A stretch of DNA of 64,000 nt, from contig NZ_ATXG01000002.1 of NCBI RefSeq assembly GCF_000421565.1, forward strand, positions 372,001 to 436,000, written 5' to 3'. The notes below the pieces were generated by a model. It searched no databases and was not told the DNA's origin. It saw only the letters and a program-made list of their open reading frames with translations. Each line of letters begins with the position of its first letter. Position 1 is the stretch's first letter. This document shows positions 32,747-41,686 of the stretch, piece by piece. Origin of the DNA: Agromyces subbeticus DSM 16689 (GTDB taxonomy: Bacteria > Actinomycetota > Actinomycetes > Actinomycetales > Microbacteriaceae). The position numbers and the translations under genes are program-made.

Positions 32747-34385
32747 AGAAGGTCGGTGTCGACACGGTCGGCAGTGCCCGCGCACCCTGCACCGAGGTGC
32801 TCATCAGGAAGCTGTTCTGCTGGTCGTAGAGGGGGAGCAGGTAGTACCCGCCGAGAATGAGGCGCTGCGCCTTCTCGTAGCTCGCTGCTCGAGCCTCGGG
32901 GTCGCTCGTCGCGGCGGCGTCGGAGAGCAGTGCGTCGACCTCGGGGTCGTTCAGCTGGGAGAGGTTCGCGAAGTAGCCGCTCGGGGCGGGCGTGATGCTG
33001 TCGGAGTGGTACAGGATGCGGAGCACGTCGGGGCCGACCTTCGTATACGGGGCACTCACGATCTCGTACTCGTGCGCCGCGAGTGCGCCGTACCAGCTCG
33101 ACAGGTCGAGCAGCTCGATGACGACGTCGAAGCCGGCCGCCTTCGCGGTCGCCTGCACCTGTTCGAAGAGCGACTGCTCGGCGGGAATCGACTGGTTGGT
33201 GCTCACCGGGAAGCGGAGCGTCAGCCGAGCACCGTCGCGCACGCGGTAGCCGTCGGCGTCGCGTTCGCTCCAGCCCGCTTCGTCGAGCAACGCGTTCGCA
33301 CGGTCGAGGTCGGGCTCGAAGAGCGCCTCGTCGGAATAGGCGACCGACTCGACCGACGACAGCGGCGAGTACGAGCGTTCGGCCGTACCGAAGAAGAGGG
33401 ACTCGATGCCCTCGTCGACCTCGACGGCGCGGATGAACGCCTCGCGCACCCGCTCGTCGTCGAAGGGCGCCTGGCCAGAGTTCAGTTCGATGCGATTGGC
33501 CGCACCGGGGCGGGGGGCGTCGAGCCACACGAGGGAATCGTTCGACTCCGCAGTCGAGATCGTGTCGGGCTGGGGGTTGTCGATGACGTCGACCTGGCCG
33601 GCCTGCAGGGCCGCGTAGCGCGACGCAGCGTCGGGCACGAAGCGCCAGTCGATCGCCTCGAGGTAGGCGGGGCCTTCGTGCGCGGCGTCGGCGGGCGCAG
33701 AGGCGTAGTCGTCGTTGCGCACGAGCGAGACGTGGTCCTGCTTGACCCACTCGTCGACGATGAATGGGCCGGTGCCGATCGGAGCCTGGCAGTTCTCGTC
33801 CATGCCGCGGGCGAGCCCGGCCGGCGACTCGATCGCGGTCCAGGGCTGCGTGAGCGATTCGAGCAGGGCGCTGTCGGGGGAGCTCAGCACGAATCGCGCG
33901 ACCTGCTCGTCGACGACCTCGACCCGATCGACCTTGCCGAGCGCGAGGTAGCCCGTCGACGACTGCGTCGCGGGGTCCTTCAGGTGCTCGACGTTGACCT
34001 TGACCGCCTCTGCATCGAGCGGCGCGCCGTCGGTGAAGGCGACGTCGTCGCGAAGCGTGAACTCCCAGGCGAGGCCGTCGTCGGAGGCCGTCCAGGATTC
34101 AGCGAGCCACGGGATGATCTCACCCGTCTCGTCTCGCGAGACGAGGGATTCGAGGAATTGCCCGGCGAGGAGCGCCTGGGGGTAGTTGCCGCCGACATGC
34201 GGGTCGAGGCAGGTCGGTTCGGCGTCGCCGCTCGCGTAGCTGAGTGTGCCGCCCTGCACCGGGTCTCCGGATGCCTCGGGCGCGGGCGCCTGGCACCCGG
34301 CGAGCGTGACGGTCGCCACGAGGGCGACGCCGATCGCGCCGAACCTCCGGGTGGTCGAGGAGGTGGTCACGGGTGCAGCACGCAT
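32724..34385 (-). CDS. Extracellular solute-binding lipoprotein, family 5 (peptide/nickel type)
   Basis: A 553-residue lipoprotein. The start at 34385 gives a basic N-terminus, a hydrophobic core and the lipobox TLAGC, with Cys at about residue 31, so it is anchored outside the membrane. The family-5 pattern includes the SYASGDAEPTCLDPHVGGNY opening and WEFTLRDDVAFTDGAPLDAE near residue 100. It probably captures oligopeptides or a related solute; exact ligand unknown. It is the first gene of the transporter operon and is divergent from the GntR gene. Confidence 0.93.
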   Translation of the reverse strand: MRAAPVTTSSTTRRFGAIGVALVATVTLAGCQAPAPEASGDPVQGGTLSYASGDAEPTCLDPHVGGNYPQALLAGQFLESLVSRDETGEIIPWLAESWTASDDGLAWEFTLRDDVAFTDGAPLDAEAVKVNVEHLKDPATQSSTGYLALGKVDRVEVVDEQVARFVLSSPDSALLESLTQPWTAIESPAGLARGMDENCQAPIGTGPFIVDEWVKQDHVSLVRNDDYASAPADAAHEGPAYLEAIDWRFVPDAASRYAALQAGQVDVIDNPQPDTISTAESNDSLVWLDAPRPGAANRIELNSGQAPFDDERVREAFIRAVEVDEGIESLFFGTAERSYSPLSSVESVAYSDEALFEPDLDRANALLDEAGWSERDADGYRVRDGARLTLRFPVSTNQSIPAEQSLFEQVQATAKAAGFDVVIELLDLSSWYGALAAHEYEIVSAPYTKVGPDVLRILYHSDSITPAPSGYFANLSQLNDPEVDALLSDAAATSDPEARAASYEKAQRLILGGYYLLPLYDQQNSFLMSTSVQGARALPTVSTPTFYDAWLAG

Positions 34386-34441
34386 CGGAATCCTTGCGAT
34401 GAGGGGAGTGGGCGGGCTCTCGTCGGCGCGGGCCCGAACCC

Positions 34442-34470
34442 ATCCTGACACCGCCGCGCAGCGTCGACAA
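34442..34470 (-). promoter_or_regulatory. Candidate promoter of the ABC transporter operon
   Basis: On the minus strand TTGTCG (34470-34465) and CAGGAT (34447-34442) are 17 nt apart, about 56 nt before the lipoprotein ATG. The upstream edge is only 5 nt from the palindrome at 34476-34498. Confidence 0.5.
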
Positions 34471-34475
34471 GGAGC

Positions 34476-34507
34476 TTGTTCTATATCGACTAGAACAATA
34501 CGATATA
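34476..34507. promoter_or_regulatory. Nested palindromes overlapping the GntR promoter (candidate operator)
   Basis: TTGTTCTA (34476-34483) and TAGAACAA (34491-34498) form a perfect 8-bp inverted repeat with 7-nt spacing. TATATCG (34482-34488) and CGATATA (34501-34507) form a second with 12-nt spacing. The DNA is strikingly AT-rich for this genome. The GntR promoter runs through it: -35 TTGTTC (34476-34481), 17 nt, -10 TACGAT (34499-34504), 6 nt, GTG start. Binding by the adjacent regulator is inferred. Confidence 0.7.
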
Positions 34508-34510
34508 AGC

Positions 34511-34906
34511 GTGCTGATTCGTCTCGATCCCTCCCACGAGACCCCGTTGTTCGAGCAACTCGCCTCCGGCATCCGCGCCTCGATCATCGACGGCCGACTC
34601 TCGGGAGGCGAGCGGCTCCCCGCCGCGCGAGAGCTTGCCGCTTCGCTCGACCTCAATGTGCACACCGTGCTGCGCGCCTACCATCGGCTGCGCGACGAAC
34701 ACCTCATCGAGCTACACCGGGGGCGCGGTGCCATCGTCTCGGTGCGCGTCGGCGGTCGCAGCGCGCTGGCCGGCGCCGTGCACGACCTCGTCGACGAGGC
34801 CAAGAACCACGAGCTGCCCGAGGCCGCGCTCCTCGCCCTCGTGCGCGAGGCCTACCGATCGGCGCCCCAGGCCTCTGGCGTGCTGCGGCCCATGCCGACG
34901 CGGTAG
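34511..34906 (+). CDS. GntR family transcriptional regulator, YtrA-like
   Basis: A 131-residue regulator. The GntR winged helix occupies residues 1-75: PLFEQLASGIRASIIDGRL, then GERLPAARELAASLDLNVHTVLRAY (recognition helix) and the wing LIELHRGRGAIVSV. The remaining tail of about 55 residues is too short for an FadR or HutC effector domain, which matches the YtrA subfamily; these often control adjacent ABC transporters. Start is GTG, with a -10 hexamer 6 nt before it, so the mRNA may be leaderless. Divergent from the peptide-type ABC operon it probably represses. Confidence 0.92.
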   Translation: MLIRLDPSHETPLFEQLASGIRASIIDGRLSGGERLPAARELAASLDLNVHTVLRAYHRLRDEHLIELHRGRGAIVSVRVGGRSALAGAVHDLVDEAKNHELPEAALLALVREAYRSAPQASGVLRPMPTR

Positions 34907-35160
34907 TCTTGTCTGCAACGACATCGATCCGGCTCATGGGCCGGCGCAGTAGTCGTCAAGACACAACGACAGAGATCCGGCCATCACCGGGGAGTCTTCG
35001 GAAGAACCCGAACGGGTGCCATGCGGCATCCGCTCGGTGGTAGAACCGAACGGGGCGGCCCGTCACAGCCGGCAATGAGGGGCGAACCGGTCGAGAGACG
35101 CGGTTCGCAAGCGAGGTGGTACCGCGGCGGTCGTTCGTTCGAACTCCGGCGTCCTCGTGA
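34907..35160 (+). ncRNA. T-box riboswitch leader of ileS (ultrashort Stem I type)
   Basis: The conserved T-box GAGGTGGTACCGCGG is at 35113-35127; its bulge TGGT (35117-35120) complements the ACCA end of uncharged tRNA. Upstream, CCGG (34977-34980) and CCGG (34987-34990) form a minimal Stem I whose loop CCATCA holds the isoleucine codon ATC (34983-34985). The block GGGGAGTCTTCGGAAGAAC follows, as in described actinobacterial ileS leaders. Such leaders act on translation: uncharged tRNA-Ile frees the ribosome-binding site. AAGGAG is at 35176-35181, with CTCC (35144-35147) as a possible partner. TAGTCT at 34904-34909 may be the -10. Confidence 0.9.
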
Positions 35161-35186
35161 GAGCATCCGTCCCGCAAGGAGCGATC

Positions 35187-38100
35187 GTGTACCCCCGCAC
35201 CCCAGACGACCACGGTGTCGCCCCCTCACCCGAGTTCCCCGCCGTCGAGCGCGAGGTGCTGGCGTTCTGGAAGGCCGACGGCACCTTCCAGGCTTCGATC
35301 GACCAGCGCGAGGGCGCGCCCGAATGGGTGTTCTACGACGGGCCGCCGTTCGCGAACGGACTGCCGCACTACGGCCACCTGCTCACCGGTTACGCGAAAG
35401 ACCTCTTCCCGCGCTTCCAGACCATGCGCGGCCACCAGGTGCACCGTCGCTTCGGCTGGGACACGCACGGCCTGCCCGCCGAGCTCGAGGCCGAGCGCCA
35501 GCTCGGCATCACCGACAAGAGCGAGATCGAGGAGATGGGCATCGCGGCCTTCAACCAGGCCGCGAAAGACGCCGTGCTGCGCTACACGAAGGAATGGCAG
35601 GAGTACGTCACCCGCCAGGCCCGCTGGGTCGACTTCGAGCACGACTACAAGACGCTCGACGTGACCTTCACGGAGAGCGTCATCTGGGCGTTCAAGACGC
35701 TGCACGACAAGGGCCTGGCCTACGAGGGCTACCGGGTGCTTCCGTACTGCTGGCGCGACCAGACGCCGCTCTCGAACCACGAGCTGCGCATGGACGACGA
35801 CGTCTACAAGATGCGTCAGGACCAGACGGTCACCGTCACGTTCCCGCTCGTCGGCGCGAAGGCCGAGTCGCTCGGCCTCACCGCGGTGCGGGCGCTCGCC
35901 TGGACGACGACGCCGTGGACCCTGCCGACGAACTTCGCCCTCGCGGTCGGGCCCGACATCGAGTACGCGGTCGTGCCTGCCGGGCCGAACGGCACGCCCG
36001 ACGCGACGGTGCTGCGTGAAGAGGTCGGCACGGCCGAGACGGGCGCCGCGGCATCCGACACCGAGGTGCTCGCCGGCGAGTACCTGCTCGCGATCGACCT
36101 CGTCGGCAACCACGCCAAGGAGCTCGGCTACGACTCCGCCGACGAGGCGCGCGCGGCGGTGTCGCGCACCGTCCGGGGCAGCGAGCTCGATGGCGTCAGC
36201 TACGACCGCCTCTTCGACTACTATGCCGACGTCGAAGCCTACGGACTCGAGAACGCCTGGCGCATCCTCGTGGCCGACTACGTCACCACCGAAGACGGCA
36301 CCGGCATCGTGCACCAGGCACCCGCCTACGGCGAGGAGGACCAGCGGATCGGCGAAGCCGCCGGCATCCCGGTCGTCATCTCGCTCGACGAGGGCGGTCG
36401 GTTCCTGCCGGCGGTGACGGATGTCGCGGGGCTGCTCTGGAGCGACGCGAACAAGCCGCTCACCCAGCTGATCAAGGCAGAGGGCCGACTGCTCCGGCAG
36501 GCGAGCTACGAGCACTCGTACCCGCACTGCTGGCGCTGTCGCAACCCGCTCATCTACAAGGCGGTCTCGAGCTGGTTCATCCGCGTGCCCGAGTTCCGCG
36601 ACCGCATGGGCGAGCTGAACCAGGACATCAACTGGGTGCCCGACAACGTGAAGGACGGGCAGTTCGGCAAGTGGGTCGCCGGTGCGCGCGACTGGTCGAT
36701 CAGCCGCAACCGCTACTGGGGTTCGCCGATCCCGGTGTGGAAGAGCGACGACCCTGAATACCCGCGCGTCGACGTCTACGGCTCGCTCGAAGAGCTCGAG
36801 CGAGACTTCGGCCGGCTGCCCCTGAACCCCGAGGGCGAGCCCGACCTGCACCGCCCCTACATCGACGAACTCGTGCGGCCGAACCCCGACGACCCCACCG
36901 GGCGCTCGACCATGCGGCGCATCTCCGACATCTTCGACGTGTGGTTCGACTCGGGCTCGATGCCGTTCGCCCAGGTGCACTACCCCTTCGAGAACCAGGA
37001 GTGGTTCGACAGCCACAACCCCGCCGACTTCATCGTCGAATACATCGGCCAGACCCGCGGCTGGTTCTACGTCATGCACGTGCTGTCGACGGCGCTCTTC
37101 GACCGACGTGCCTTCACGAACGTGGTCAGCCACGGCATCGTGCTCGGCAGCGACGGGCAGAAGATGTCGAAGTCGCTGCGCAACTACCCCGATGTCTCAG
37201 AGGTCTTCGAGCGCGACGGCTCCGACGCGATGCGCTGGTTCCTGATGTCGAGCTCGGTGCTGCGCGGCGGCAACCTCGTCGTCACCGAAGAGGGCATCCG
37301 CGAGGGTGTGCGGCAGTTCATGCTGCCGCTCTGGAGCACCTGGTACTTCTTCTCGCTCTACGCGAACTCGGCCCGCGAGGGTGGCTACGAGGCATCCGCT
37401 CGCACCGATTCGACCGACGTGCTCGACCGTTACCTGCTCGCCAAGCTCGGCGAGCTCGTGACGGCCATGACGATCGATCTCGAAGACTTCGACTCGCCGC
37501 TCGCGGCGGCCAAGCTGCGCGACTTCGGCGACGTGCTGACGAACTGGTACGTGCGCCGCTCGCGCGACCGGTTCTGGTCGGGCGTGGCCGACGACGGCTC
37601 CGGCCGAGAGGCCTTCGACACGCTGTACACCGTGCTCGAGACGCTCACCCGGCTCGCTGCACCGCTCCTGCCGCTCGTCTCGGAGCAGATCTGGCGCGGG
37701 CTCACGGGCGGTCGCAGCGTGCACCTCGCCGATTGGCCCGACGCCGAGGGCTTCCCGGTCGACCACGCACTCGTGGCCGCGATGGACGCCGTGCGCGACA
37801 TCAGCTCCGTCGCGCTGTCGCTGCGCAAGCAGTCGGGCCGGCGGGTTCGGCTCCCGCTCGCCCGACTCACGGTCGTGGCGACGGATGCCGCTGCGCTCGC
37901 GCCGTTCGAGGCGATCCTGCGCGACGAGCTCAACGTCAAGGCGGTCGACCTCGTGACGCTCGACGCCTCGAGCGCCGAGCGATTCGGCGTCACGAAGCGA
38001 CTCACCGTCAATGCGAGGGCCGCCGGGCCGAGACTCGGCAAGACCGTGCAGCAGGCGATCCAGGCCGCTCGCTCGGGCGAATGGAGCGTCGACGGCGACT

Positions 38101-38504
38101 CGGTCGTCGCCGGCGGCATCCCGCTCGAGACCGGGGAGTACGAGCTCGTGCTCGAGGCCGGCGGCAGCGGAGACGGGTCGAGTGCCCTCGCGCTGCTCTC
38201 CGACGGGGGCTTCGTGATCCTCGACACTGCGACGACACCCAAGCTCGAGGCCGAGGGCCTGGCCCGCGACGTCGTGCGCGCCGTCCAGGAGGCGCGGAAG
38301 GCGGCCGGGCTCGAGGTCGGCGACCGCATCCGGCTGACGCTCACGCTCGACGAGGTCGGGGCTGCGGCCGCCGAACTGCACCGAGAGCTGATCGCGGGCG
38401 AGACGCTCGCGATCGAGCTCTCCGTCGTCGCCGGAACGCCCGGCGACGACGCCAAGACCGTCGGCGAGTCGTCTCGCCTGAACGTGGAAGTGACCAAGGC
38501 ATGA
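35187..38504 (+). CDS. ileS: Isoleucyl-tRNA synthetase, type 2 (eukaryote-like)
   Basis: A 1105-residue class Ia synthetase charging tRNA-Ile. HIGH-type motif [20 protein letters not shown] at about residues 52-71 and [19 protein letters not shown] mark the type 2 (IleRS2) lineage; KMSKS is [13 protein letters not shown] near residue 656. An editing domain and a long C-terminal tail are present. The GTG at 35187 is chosen for AAGGAG 5 nt upstream; a GTG at 35157 in frame lies inside the leader. Its stop overlaps the folC start (ATGA). Confidence 0.96.
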   Translation: MYPRTPDDHGVAPSPEFPAVEREVLAFWKADGTFQASIDQREGAPEWVFYDGPPFANGLPHYGHLLTGYAKDLFPRFQTMRGHQVHRRFGWDTHGLPAELEAERQLGITDKSEIEEMGIAAFNQAAKDAVLRYTKEWQEYVTRQARWVDFEHDYKTLDVTFTESVIWAFKTLHDKGLAYEGYRVLPYCWRDQTPLSNHELRMDDDVYKMRQDQTVTVTFPLVGAKAESLGLTAVRALAWTTTPWTLPTNFALAVGPDIEYAVVPAGPNGTPDATVLREEVGTAETGAAASDTEVLAGEYLLAIDLVGNHAKELGYDSADEARAAVSRTVRGSELDGVSYDRLFDYYADVEAYGLENAWRILVADYVTTEDGTGIVHQAPAYGEEDQRIGEAAGIPVVISLDEGGRFLPAVTDVAGLLWSDANKPLTQLIKAEGRLLRQASYEHSYPHCWRCRNPLIYKAVSSWFIRVPEFRDRMGELNQDINWVPDNVKDGQFGKWVAGARDWSISRNRYWGSPIPVWKSDDPEYPRVDVYGSLEELERDFGRLPLNPEGEPDLHRPYIDELVRPNPDDPTGRSTMRRISDIFDVWFDSGSMPFAQVHYPFENQEWFDSHNPADFIVEYIGQTRGWFYVMHVLSTALFDRRAFTNVVSHGIVLGSDGQKMSKSLRNYPDVSEVFERDGSDAMRWFLMSSSVLRGGNLVVTEEGIREGVRQFMLPLWSTWYFFSLYANSAREGGYEASARTDSTDVLDRYLLAKLGELVTAMTIDLEDFDSPLAAAKLRDFGDVLTNWYVRRSRDRFWSGVADDGSGREAFDTLYTVLETLTRLAAPLLPLVSEQIWRGLTGGRSVHLADWPDAEGFPVDHALVAAMDAVRDISSVALSLRKQSGRRVRLPLARLTVVATDAAALAPFEAILRDELNVKAVDLVTLDASSAERFGVTKRLTVNARAAGPRLGKTVQQAIQAARSGEWSVDGDSVVAGGIPLETGEYELVLEAGGSGDGSSALALLSDGGFVILDTATTPKLEAEGLARDVVRAVQEARKAAGLEVGDRIRLTLTLDEVGAAAAELHRELIAGETLAIELSVVAGTPGDDAKTVGESSRLNVEVTKA

Positions 38505-39859
38505 CCGACGATCTCGAATTCGCCGACGCGGCCGACGCCGTCTACCGGAGCCTGCTCGAACGGGTCGGCGAAGCCGCTCCCGAGCCCCGACTCGACGCGA
38601 CGCGTCGCGCGGTCGAACTGCTCGGCGACCCGCACCGGGCCGCCCCGGTGATCCACATCACGGGCACCAACGGCAAGACGTCGACGAGCCGCATGATCGA
38701 GTCGATCCTGCGGGCCGGTGGTCTTCGCACGGGCCTCATGACGAGCCCGCACCTCGAGCGCTTCACCGAGCGCATCCTCATTGACGGGGCGCCGGTCTCC
38801 GATGAGGCGGTCGCGCGCAACTGGGACGAGATCGCACCGTTCATCGACATCGTCGATGCCGAACTCGAGGCGGCGGGCAAGCCACGACTGACGTTCTTCG
38901 AGGCGCTCACGGCACTCGCGTTCGCGTGCTTCGCCGACGCGCCCGTCGACGTCATGGTGCTCGAGGTCGGCATGGGCGGCGAGTGGGACTCGACGAACGT
39001 GGCCGACGGCCAGGTCGCCGTGTTCACGCCGATCGCCCTCGACCACGAGACCGCCCTCGGCGCCACCGTCGAACGCATCGCGCGCACCAAGGCGGGCATC
39101 ATCAAGCCCGACGCCGCTGTCGTCACCGCGTTCCAGTCGCCCGAGGCACTCACGGTGCTGCGCGACGTCACCACTGAGAACGGCGGCACCTTCGCGGTCG
39201 AGGGCGGTGCCTTCGCGGTGCTAGACTCGCGCGTCGCGGTGGGCGGCCAGCTCATCTCGGTGCGGGGGCTCGCGGGGGAGTATCGCGACCTCGCACTGCC
39301 GCTCTTCGGTCGGCACCAGGCCGAGAACGCCGCGGTCGCGATCGCGGCCGTCGAATCGTTCCTCGGCGCCGGCAGCATGCGGCTGGCCGACGAGGTGCTG
39401 CAGCAGGGGCTCGGCCTCGCGACGTCGCCCGGCCGACTGCAGATCATCGGCACCGAGCCGCCCGTCATCGTCGATGCCGCGCACAACCCGCACAGTGCCG
39501 CCTCGCTCGCGGCGGCGCTCGAGGAGTACTTCGACTTCGACGAGGTCGTCGTCGTGCTCGGCGTGCTTGCCGGCAAAGACGTCGCCGGCATCGTCGGCGC
39601 AATCGCCGGCTCCTCACGGTTCATCGTCACCGCCCCGGCATCAGATCGCGCGATCGGGGCCGCCGAGCTCGCGGCATCCGTCGCCGGTGTCGTCGGGGCC
39701 GACCGGGTCGAGATCGTCGAGCGCCTCGACGACGCGCTCGACCGGGCGAGAACGTGGGCTTCTGCTGAACCGAAGCGCGCCGTCGTCGTCGCCGGATCGA
39801 TCGTGCTGGTCGGCGAGGCCATCGGCATCGCCGCCGATCGCGAGTGGGCGCGCGCATGA
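38501..39859 (+). CDS. folC: Folylpolyglutamate synthase / dihydrofolate synthase
   Basis: A 452-residue Mur-ligase-family enzyme adding glutamate to dihydropteroate or folates. The P-loop [17 protein letters not shown] is at about residues 49-65 and the second signature [17 protein letters not shown] follows. Mid-domain motifs [14 protein letters not shown] and [10 protein letters not shown] are intact. The ATG overlaps the ileS stop by 4 nt, and its own stop overlaps the next ATG, so ileS-folC-DUF4233-ndk is a coupled operon. Confidence 0.95.
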   Translation: MTDDLEFADAADAVYRSLLERVGEAAPEPRLDATRRAVELLGDPHRAAPVIHITGTNGKTSTSRMIESILRAGGLRTGLMTSPHLERFTERILIDGAPVSDEAVARNWDEIAPFIDIVDAELEAAGKPRLTFFEALTALAFACFADAPVDVMVLEVGMGGEWDSTNVADGQVAVFTPIALDHETALGATVERIARTKAGIIKPDAAVVTAFQSPEALTVLRDVTTENGGTFAVEGGAFAVLDSRVAVGGQLISVRGLAGEYRDLALPLFGRHQAENAAVAIAAVESFLGAGSMRLADEVLQQGLGLATSPGRLQIIGTEPPVIVDAAHNPHSAASLAAALEEYFDFDEVVVVLGVLAGKDVAGIVGAIAGSSRFIVTAPASDRAIGAAELAASVAGVVGADRVEIVERLDDALDRARTWASAEPKRAVVVAGSIVLVGEAIGIAADREWARA

Positions 39860-40314
39860 GCGACGCGACGCAGCCGAACGAGCCCGAGCACGTGCCGGCG
39901 CAGCCGTCCGAGCCGACTGAACCAGCTGACACCGCGCGTCCGCGCTCGATCCGGCAGAGCCTTGCTGCGATCGTCCTCGGCTTCGAGGTCATCGTCGTCT
40001 TCCTCGCCGCCCTCGTCATCTGGGGTCTCGCGCAGGGCGGTGTCGAGGCGGCGCTGCCGTCGTGGGTGCCGCTCGCCGCCGGCGGCGTCATCATCATCGG
40101 CCTGATCGCGACGATCGGGCTCCTGCGATTCAGCTGGGCCTACCCGCTCGGCTGGGCCCTCCAGGTGCTCATCCTCGCCTCCGGCTTCCTCAACCCCGCG
40201 ATGTTCGTCGTGGGCGCACTCTTCGGCGGCATGTGGTGGTACTGCATGGTGACCGGTGCCCGAATCGACCGAGAACGGGCGGCAGCGGCCGCTCGATGGA
40301 AGGAACAGGAATGA
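39856..40314 (+). CDS. DUF4233 membrane protein
   Basis: A 152-residue protein with an acidic Pro/Glu-rich N-terminal tail (residues 1-34), then about four hydrophobic helices (about 38-63, 72-90, 98-112, 116-135) and a basic cytosolic end. The DUF4233 family is typically found between folC and ndk in actinobacteria, as here. The ATG at 39856 overlaps the folC stop (ATGA). Function unknown; the setting hints at folate or nucleotide metabolism but proves nothing. Confidence 0.85.
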   Translation: MSDATQPNEPEHVPAQPSEPTEPADTARPRSIRQSLAAIVLGFEVIVVFLAALVIWGLAQGGVEAALPSWVPLAAGGVIIIGLIATIGLLRFSWAYPLGWALQVLILASGFLNPAMFVVGALFGGMWWYCMVTGARIDRERAAAAARWKEQE

Positions 40315-40730
40315 CCACTCCGATCGAAGAGACCCTCGTGCTCGTCAAGCCCGACGGGGTCGCACGCAACCTCACCGGCGAGATCCTCCGCCGCATCGAG
40401 GCGAAGGGGTACTCCCTCGTCGACATCCGCCTCGTGCAGGCCGACCGCGAACTGCTCGGGCACCACTACGCCGAGCACGAGGGCAAGCCGTTCTACGAGC
40501 CGCTCATCGAGTTCATGGAGTCCGGCCCGATCGTCGCGATGCGAGTCGCCGGCAACCGGGTGATCGAGGGCTTCCGGGTGCTCGCCGGCACGACCGACCC
40601 CACGACCGCGGCGCCCGGCACGATCCGCGGCGACTACGGCCGCGACTGGGGACTCAAGGTGCAGCAGAACCTCGTGCACGGCTCGGACTCGGTCGAGTCC
40701 GCCGAACGCGAACTCGCGCTCTGGTTCTGA
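40311..40730 (+). CDS. ndk: Nucleoside diphosphate kinase
   Basis: A 139-residue enzyme balancing nucleoside triphosphate pools. It has the ETLVLVKPDGVARNLTGEI opening and the nucleotide-binding residues in GTTDPTTAAPGTIRGDYG. The catalytic His is in the conserved segment NLVHGSDSVESAERE near residue 118. ATGA overlap with the upstream gene. Last gene of the ileS operon; the 54 nt to the convergent VKOR gene show no clear terminator. Confidence 0.97.
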   Translation: MTTPIEETLVLVKPDGVARNLTGEILRRIEAKGYSLVDIRLVQADRELLGHHYAEHEGKPFYEPLIEFMESGPIVAMRVAGNRVIEGFRVLAGTTDPTTAAPGTIRGDYGRDWGLKVQQNLVHGSDSVESAERELALWF

Positions 40731-40784
40731 TCGATCGAGCGGATGTCGCGGTGACCGGATTCCCGGCGCCGCGACGCCCGTCGC

Positions 40785-41411
40785 TCAGCCCGCGAGGTTC
40801 TGCAGGTCGATCATGATGCGCGGGATGGCGTCCATCTGCGCCTGCGCGAGCAGCACGATGACGGCATAGCAGATCACCGTGATGAGGGGCACCCACGACA
40901 GCCACGAGCCGGCGAGCCGGCGAACACGTGCCGATGCCGGAATATGCCCCTCTCGCAGGTTGTACAGCGTGAGCGCCCAGAACGTCGGAATCGTGACCGC
41001 CCACGTGAGCATGCACCAGGGGCAGAGCACGTCGAGCACGTAGATGCTCTGCACGATGAGCCAGCCGACGAACACGAGCGCCCCGGCGACGCCGACGTTG
41101 AAGAGCACCCAGAACCAGCGCGCGAACCTCGCGCCGGCGAGCACTGCCACGCCGACGGTGATCACCACCGGCCAGGCCATCAGGCCGATGAACGGGTTGG
41201 GAAAGCCGAAGACGCCGCCCTGCCACGACTCGAGGTTCGTGCTGCAACCGACGAGCACGCCGACGTTGCACGCCGGCACGTGCCCGGGATCGCTGAGCGA
41301 CAGCACCTTCTCGACCGAGAGCTCGAAGGCCGCGAGCAGGCCGAGGGCGCCGGAGATCACGAAGAAGACCGCGAGCGCCACTGGGCGGGAACGACGGGAG
41401 GAGTCCGGCAT
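40785..41411 (-). CDS. Vitamin K epoxide reductase (VKOR) family membrane protein
   Basis: A 208-residue membrane protein with five hydrophobic helices. The redox motif CPWC is near residue 131, and the loop pair Cys48 (PACNVG) and Cys56 (VGCSTN) matches the shuttle cysteines of bacterial VKOR, which reoxidises a DsbA-like partner using menaquinone. The periplasmic half-helix SWQGGVFGFPNPFIGLMAW is typical. No DsbA-like gene is adjacent. A CATAAT hexamer lies 6 nt before the ATG. Confidence 0.92.
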   Translation of the reverse strand: MPDSSRRSRPVALAVFFVISGALGLLAAFELSVEKVLSLSDPGHVPACNVGVLVGCSTNLESWQGGVFGFPNPFIGLMAWPVVITVGVAVLAGARFARWFWVLFNVGVAGALVFVGWLIVQSIYVLDVLCPWCMLTWAVTIPTFWALTLYNLREGHIPASARVRRLAGSWLSWVPLITVICYAVIVLLAQAQMDAIPRIMIDLQNLAG

Positions 41412-41417
41412 GCTCGG

Positions 41418-41423
41418 ATTATG
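41418..41423 (-). promoter_or_regulatory. Leaderless-type promoter for the VKOR gene
   Basis: On the minus strand CATAAT, then CCGAGC (6 nt), then ATG. It is divergent from the rne promoter about 36 nt away. Confidence 0.5.
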
Positions 41424-41458
41424 GCATGCCGATTCCGCCCTCAGCTGCGAGAGCATGC

Positions 41459-41686
41459 GATAATCGAAGGAGTCGTCCGGGCCGCGCCCGGCACGACGCC
41501 AATGAGGGCTTTGAGGATGCAGCGCATCCGAGTAGGCGGTGAACACACCGCAAGACGTGGCGACACAGGCAACCTGCCGGTCGCAGTAGTGAAGGATTCG
41601 GCGGTTCGGCGCGACGCGCAGAGCCGCTCCAGACGAGTACGGAGCGACGGCGCGGCTGTCGGAACCGGCGTAGGAGTGCACCAGAG
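41459..41686 (+). promoter_or_regulatory. Promoter and structured 5' leader of rne
   Basis: GATAAT (41459-41464) is the best -10, giving a leader of about 215 nt. Three hairpins follow in a row: CCGGGC/GCCCGG (41477-41491), GGATGC/GCATCC (41515-41529) and GCGGTG/CACCGC (41536-41551). No conserved open frame is seen. In E. coli the long rne leader mediates autoregulation by RNase E; a similar role here is inferred only. Confidence 0.5.
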
